Assembly (NCBI GenBank): GCA_030728235.1
Contig: JANRAA010000184.1
Location: 15,160 to 22,700 of the forward strand
From: Flavobacteriales bacterium
Lineage (GTDB): Bacteria > Bacteroidota > Bacteroidia > Flavobacteriales_D > Sanyastnellaceae
Direction: 5' to 3'
Length of the DNA: 7,541 bases
A model generated the notes under the pieces. The model had not been told where the DNA came from, made no database searches, and saw only the letters and a list, made by a program, of their open reading frames with translations. How positions within the stretch are numbered: the stretch's first letter is position 1; each line of letters begins with the position of its first letter. Positions 6,373 through 7,541 of this stretch are shown in pieces. The position numbers and the translations under genes were made by a program.

Positions 6373-6381
6373 GAGCGCTCT
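6372..6381. promoter_or_regulatory. 10-bp perfect palindrome between the divergent promoters, candidate operator
   Basis: The sequence agagcgctct equals its own reverse complement and is the only GC-rich stretch in an AT-rich intergenic region. It lies directly upstream of the -7 box of the dehydrogenase operon and about 18 bases upstream of the -7 box of the LysR gene, so a bound protein could affect both. It lacks the T-N11-A form usual for LysR sites, so the regulator that binds it, if any, is uncertain. Confidence 0.3.
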
Positions 6382-6398
6382 TTTCATATATTTTTATT

Positions 6399-6406
6399 TA
6401 TATTTG
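6399..6406 (+). promoter_or_regulatory. Probable -7 promoter element of the LysR-type regulator gene
   Basis: TATATTTG is an exact TAnnTTTG match 24 bases before the ATG at 6431. The surrounding DNA is very AT-rich, so chance occurrence is more likely here than at the other boxes. It overlaps an upstream in-frame TTG (6404), which argues against that codon being the start. Confidence 0.45.
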
Positions 6407-6430
6407 ATATGTATTCCATTAATATATTTT

Positions 6431-7345
6431 ATGAACTACACATTGCATCAGCTCCAGGTATTTCTCAAAGTAGCCAAAACAAGGAGCATTACCCGAGCTG
6501 CAGAAGAGATGCATTTGACTCAGCCCGCCGTGTCGATTCAACTGAAGAACTTGCAAAATCAGTTCGAAATTCCGCTTACTGAGGTTATTGGAAGGCAACT
6601 GTACATTACCGATTTCGGACAAGAAATTGCGGAAATGGCAGAGCGCATATTGAATGAAGTTTATGCCATTAACTACAAGACACTAGCTCACAAAGGACAG
6701 TTGACTGGCAGATTGAGAATCTCGAGTGTATCGACTGGGAAGTACATCATCCCCTATTTTCTTTCGCCATTTATGCATCTCAATCCAGGCATCGAACTCG
6801 CGTTGGATGTAACGAATCGTTCAACAGTAGTTGAGGATTTGCGGAACAACAAAGTTGATTTTGCTGTGATGTCTATATTACCTGATCAACCCGAATTGGA
6901 GGTCATCCCCTTGCTTCCGAATCACCTTCATCTTATAGGATCCAAGGAGGCGATAGCAAAACGCACCAACTTCGAACTCACCGAAATTCCACTTGTATTT
7001 CGGGAACATGGATCTGGGACAAGGTATTTGATGGAAAAGTACTTTTTAGAGCGCAACGTCATTTTTCGAAAAAACATCGAATTGAAATCCAACGAAGCAG
7101 TTAAGCAAGCTGTTTTGAGCGGATTGGGGTTTTCCATCCTTCCGATAATTGGATTGAAAAACGAACTTTCATTAGAAGAGTTGCAAGTAATCCCGATGAA
7201 AGGATTTCCTTTGATCTCGAGCTGGCAGTTAGTATGGTTAAAAAAGAAGAAACATTCTCCAGCGGCAGAAGCCTTTAAGAAATTCGTTTTAAAATCAAAA
7301 GAAGATATAGTCTCTGCCAAGTTCGCTTGGTCCACAAAATATTGA
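6431..7345 (+). CDS. LysR-family transcriptional regulator, CbbR-like
   Basis: 304 residues, the normal length for the family. The N-terminal winged helix-turn-helix covers about 1-62: LHQLQVFLKVAKTRSITRAA, then LTQPAVSIQLKNLQ (29-42), then GRQLYITDFGQ. A linker helix (about 62-90) and an effector-binding domain follow, beginning GRLRISSVSTGKYIIPYFL. VSTxKYxxP, PGIELALDVTNRSTVVEDL and NNKVDFAVM resemble CbbR, the regulator of CO2-fixation operons; the resemblance is from memory, and the true effector is unknown. I chose the ATG at 6431 because MNYTLHQLQVF is the usual start, whereas an in-frame TTG at 6404 lies inside the promoter box. PLTEV replaces the common PLFER at the end of the wing region. 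The gene is divergent from isocitrate dehydrogenase, a typical arrangement for LysR regulators and their targets, and is followed after 7 bases by a methyltransferase gene with which it is probably co-transcribed. Confidence 0.92.
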   Translation: MNYTLHQLQVFLKVAKTRSITRAAEEMHLTQPAVSIQLKNLQNQFEIPLTEVIGRQLYITDFGQEIAEMAERILNEVYAINYKTLAHKGQLTGRLRISSVSTGKYIIPYFLSPFMHLNPGIELALDVTNRSTVVEDLRNNKVDFAVMSILPDQPELEVIPLLPNHLHLIGSKEAIAKRTNFELTEIPLVFREHGSGTRYLMEKYFLERNVIFRKNIELKSNEAVKQAVLSGLGFSILPIIGLKNELSLEELQVIPMKGFPLISSWQLVWLKKKKHSPAAEAFKKFVLKSKEDIVSAKFAWSTKY

Positions 7346-7352
7346 AACATCG

Positions 7353-7541
7353 ATGAAGACGCCATCAAACTACCTCGAAATAAACCGTGCATCATGGAAT
7401 GCGCGCACTGCAGTTCATGTCGATTCCGACTTTTACGACATGTCGAGCTTCCTATCTGGCAAATCAACCTTAAAGAGTATAGAGTTGGAATTGTTAGGTG
7501 ACGTAGGAGGCAAAGAAATACTTCACCTCCAATGTCATTTT
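7353..7541 (+). CDS. Class I SAM-dependent methyltransferase, N-terminal part (3' end outside window)
   Basis: 63 residues are visible from the ATG at 7353, in frame to the window edge. They read YLEINRASWNARTAVHV..DFYDM near the start and GDVGGKEILHLQCHF at the end. The latter is the beginning of motif I of a Rossmann-type methyltransferase (hydrophobic strand before the SAM-binding glycine loop), in the style of Bacteroidota proteins continuing HFGQDTLSLA. The helical N-terminal cap before motif I fits that group. The methyl acceptor cannot be inferred. The gene starts 7 bases after the stop codon of the LysR gene with no terminator between them, so it is probably in the same transcript. 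Confidence 0.78.
   Translation, partial: MKTPSNYLEINRASWNARTAVHVDSDFYDMSSFLSGKSTLKSIELELLGDVGGKEILHLQCHF

Noticed and set aside
6404..6430. TTG start extending the LysR protein by nine residues
   Set aside because: The codon sits inside the probable -7 promoter box, and the added residues precede the conserved family start MNYTLHQLQVF.
6928..7467. 179-codon minus-strand reading frame opposite the LysR gene and the methyltransferase start
   Set aside because: It lies antisense to two recognisable proteins, and its Cys/Ser/Phe-rich translation looks like a shadow.

Overview
The window looks like chromosomal DNA from a member of the Bacteroidota, most likely a marine or aquatic Flavobacteriales-type bacterium. 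Four things support this. One gene encodes a secreted protein with a C-terminal type IX secretion (T9SS) sorting domain. Another ends in the Cys-rich 'GCxxxxAxNY...DGSC' repeats common in that phylum. Upstream regions carry TAnnTTTG boxes, the Bacteroidota -7 promoter element. Most start codons lack a Shine-Dalgarno sequence. The placement is inference from features; no marker gene for taxonomy is present.

Layout from left to right. Positions 1-327 (+) are the 3' end of a secreted Cys-rich repeat protein that ends in a dockerin-like calcium loop. Positions 328-542 are non-coding and hold a near-perfect 44-bp palindrome, a decayed copy of it 92 bp further on, and a promoter. Positions 543-2642 (+) encode a 699-residue secreted protein: seven Delta-60 repeats (probably one beta-propeller), two fibronectin-III-like domains and a T9SS sorting tail. 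It meets tail to tail, with a 2-bp gap, a SulP-family anion transporter with a STAS domain (2645-4174, -). Next come a promoter for the transporter and a strong minus-strand terminator. That terminator closes a three-gene minus-strand operon: an NADP-type isocitrate dehydrogenase (4911-6344), then two small mutually paralogous proteins of unknown function (4657-4902 and 4382-4660) joined by an ATGA overlap. An 86-bp divergent promoter region separates the dehydrogenase from a LysR-type regulator (6431-7345, +) that resembles CbbR. The regulator is followed 7 bp later by the start of a class I SAM-dependent methyltransferase that runs off the window.

The left part is cell-surface or secretome material and the right part is central carbon metabolism and its regulation. 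The regulator may control isocitrate dehydrogenase, itself, or both from the shared promoter region. The transporter could carry bicarbonate, sulfate or another anion; a link to the CbbR-like regulator is speculative. I see no mobile element, CRISPR array, RNA gene or defence system. The least explained items are the paired small proteins in the isocitrate dehydrogenase operon and the duplicated palindrome at 360-497.
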